Of a DNA stretch of 13,286 nucleotides, positions 13,286 to 13,286 are shown one piece after another. Under the pieces are notes generated by a model, which had not been told where the DNA came from, searched no databases, and saw only the letters and a list, made by a program, of their open reading frames with translations. Both the position numbers and the translations under genes were made by a program. The stretch is from Aureococcus anophagefferens (Eukaryota > Sar > Pelagophyceae > Pelagomonadales > Pelagomonadaceae), in the NCBI RefSeq assembly GCF_000186865.1, contig NW_008705714.1, positions 1 through 13,286 on the forward strand. The letters run 5' to 3'. Numbering within the stretch: position 1 is the first letter of the stretch; the number at the start of each line of letters is the position of its first letter.

Positions 13286-13286
13286 G

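Noticed and set aside
1..13286. CRISPR array or bacterial defence island
   Set aside because: The only regular array (4108-4411) has no unique spacers and no cas-like genes; the gene content is eukaryotic.

Overview
The window looks like nuclear DNA of a GC-rich eukaryotic microalga, of the stramenopile (pelagophyte-like) or haptophyte kind. This is inference. It rests on very GC-rich codon third positions in several genes, an algal-type FkbM-like protein, a STELLO/DUF288 glycosyltransferase-like gene, eukaryotic transposase and retroelement relics, and long repeat-filled intergenic DNA. No rRNA, tRNA, CRISPR array or bacterial operon was recognised. Short AT-richer islands alternate with very GC-rich blocks, which suggests a mosaic of host genes and decaying mobile DNA.

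Layout, left to right. (1) 3-1399 (+): 3' part of a pogo/Tigger-like DDE transposase with one frame break. (2) 2097-3161 (+): an intact, AT-richer gene for a probable type II membrane glycosyltransferase, carrying four exact or near-exact in-frame tandem duplications. (3) 3600-4070 (-): a 5'-less composite reading frame. (4) 4108-5245: a 63-bp tandem array, a (CG)n(ACG)n(GCG)n tract and an inverted, decayed second set of the same repeats. (5) 5258-5521 (-): a retroelement RNase H relic abutting a 5'-less Ala-rich host gene at 5522-6187 (+). (6) 6188-7460: foldback and tandem repeats, a multiply frameshifted gene relic (-) and a second RNase H-like relic (-). (7) 7468-8340: a 144-codon minus-strand ORF bracketed by 108-bp direct repeats 765 bp apart. 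(8) 8361-8450: a 90-bp near-perfect palindromic element flanked by CCCCG. (9) 8475-10678 (-): two consecutive ORFs, an N-myristoylation-type protein and a secreted FkbM-like protein. They overlap by ATGA, and removing one copy of a 35-bp tandem duplication would put them in one frame. (10) 11098-11742 (-): a SHOCT-like protein. (11) 12027-12456 (+): a frameshifted membrane-protein fragment. (12) 12701-13285 (-): the C-terminal part of a STELLO/DUF288-like protein running off the right edge.

The genes do not form an obvious pathway. Three of them (the glycosyltransferase-like, FkbM-like and STELLO-like genes) point to the secretory pathway and glycan modification, but this may be coincidence. 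The strongest theme is structural. Short tandem duplications of 12-36 bp recur in or beside genes. Inside the glycosyltransferase gene all four are multiples of three. At the two-ORF locus a 35-bp duplication appears to have broken one reading frame into two.
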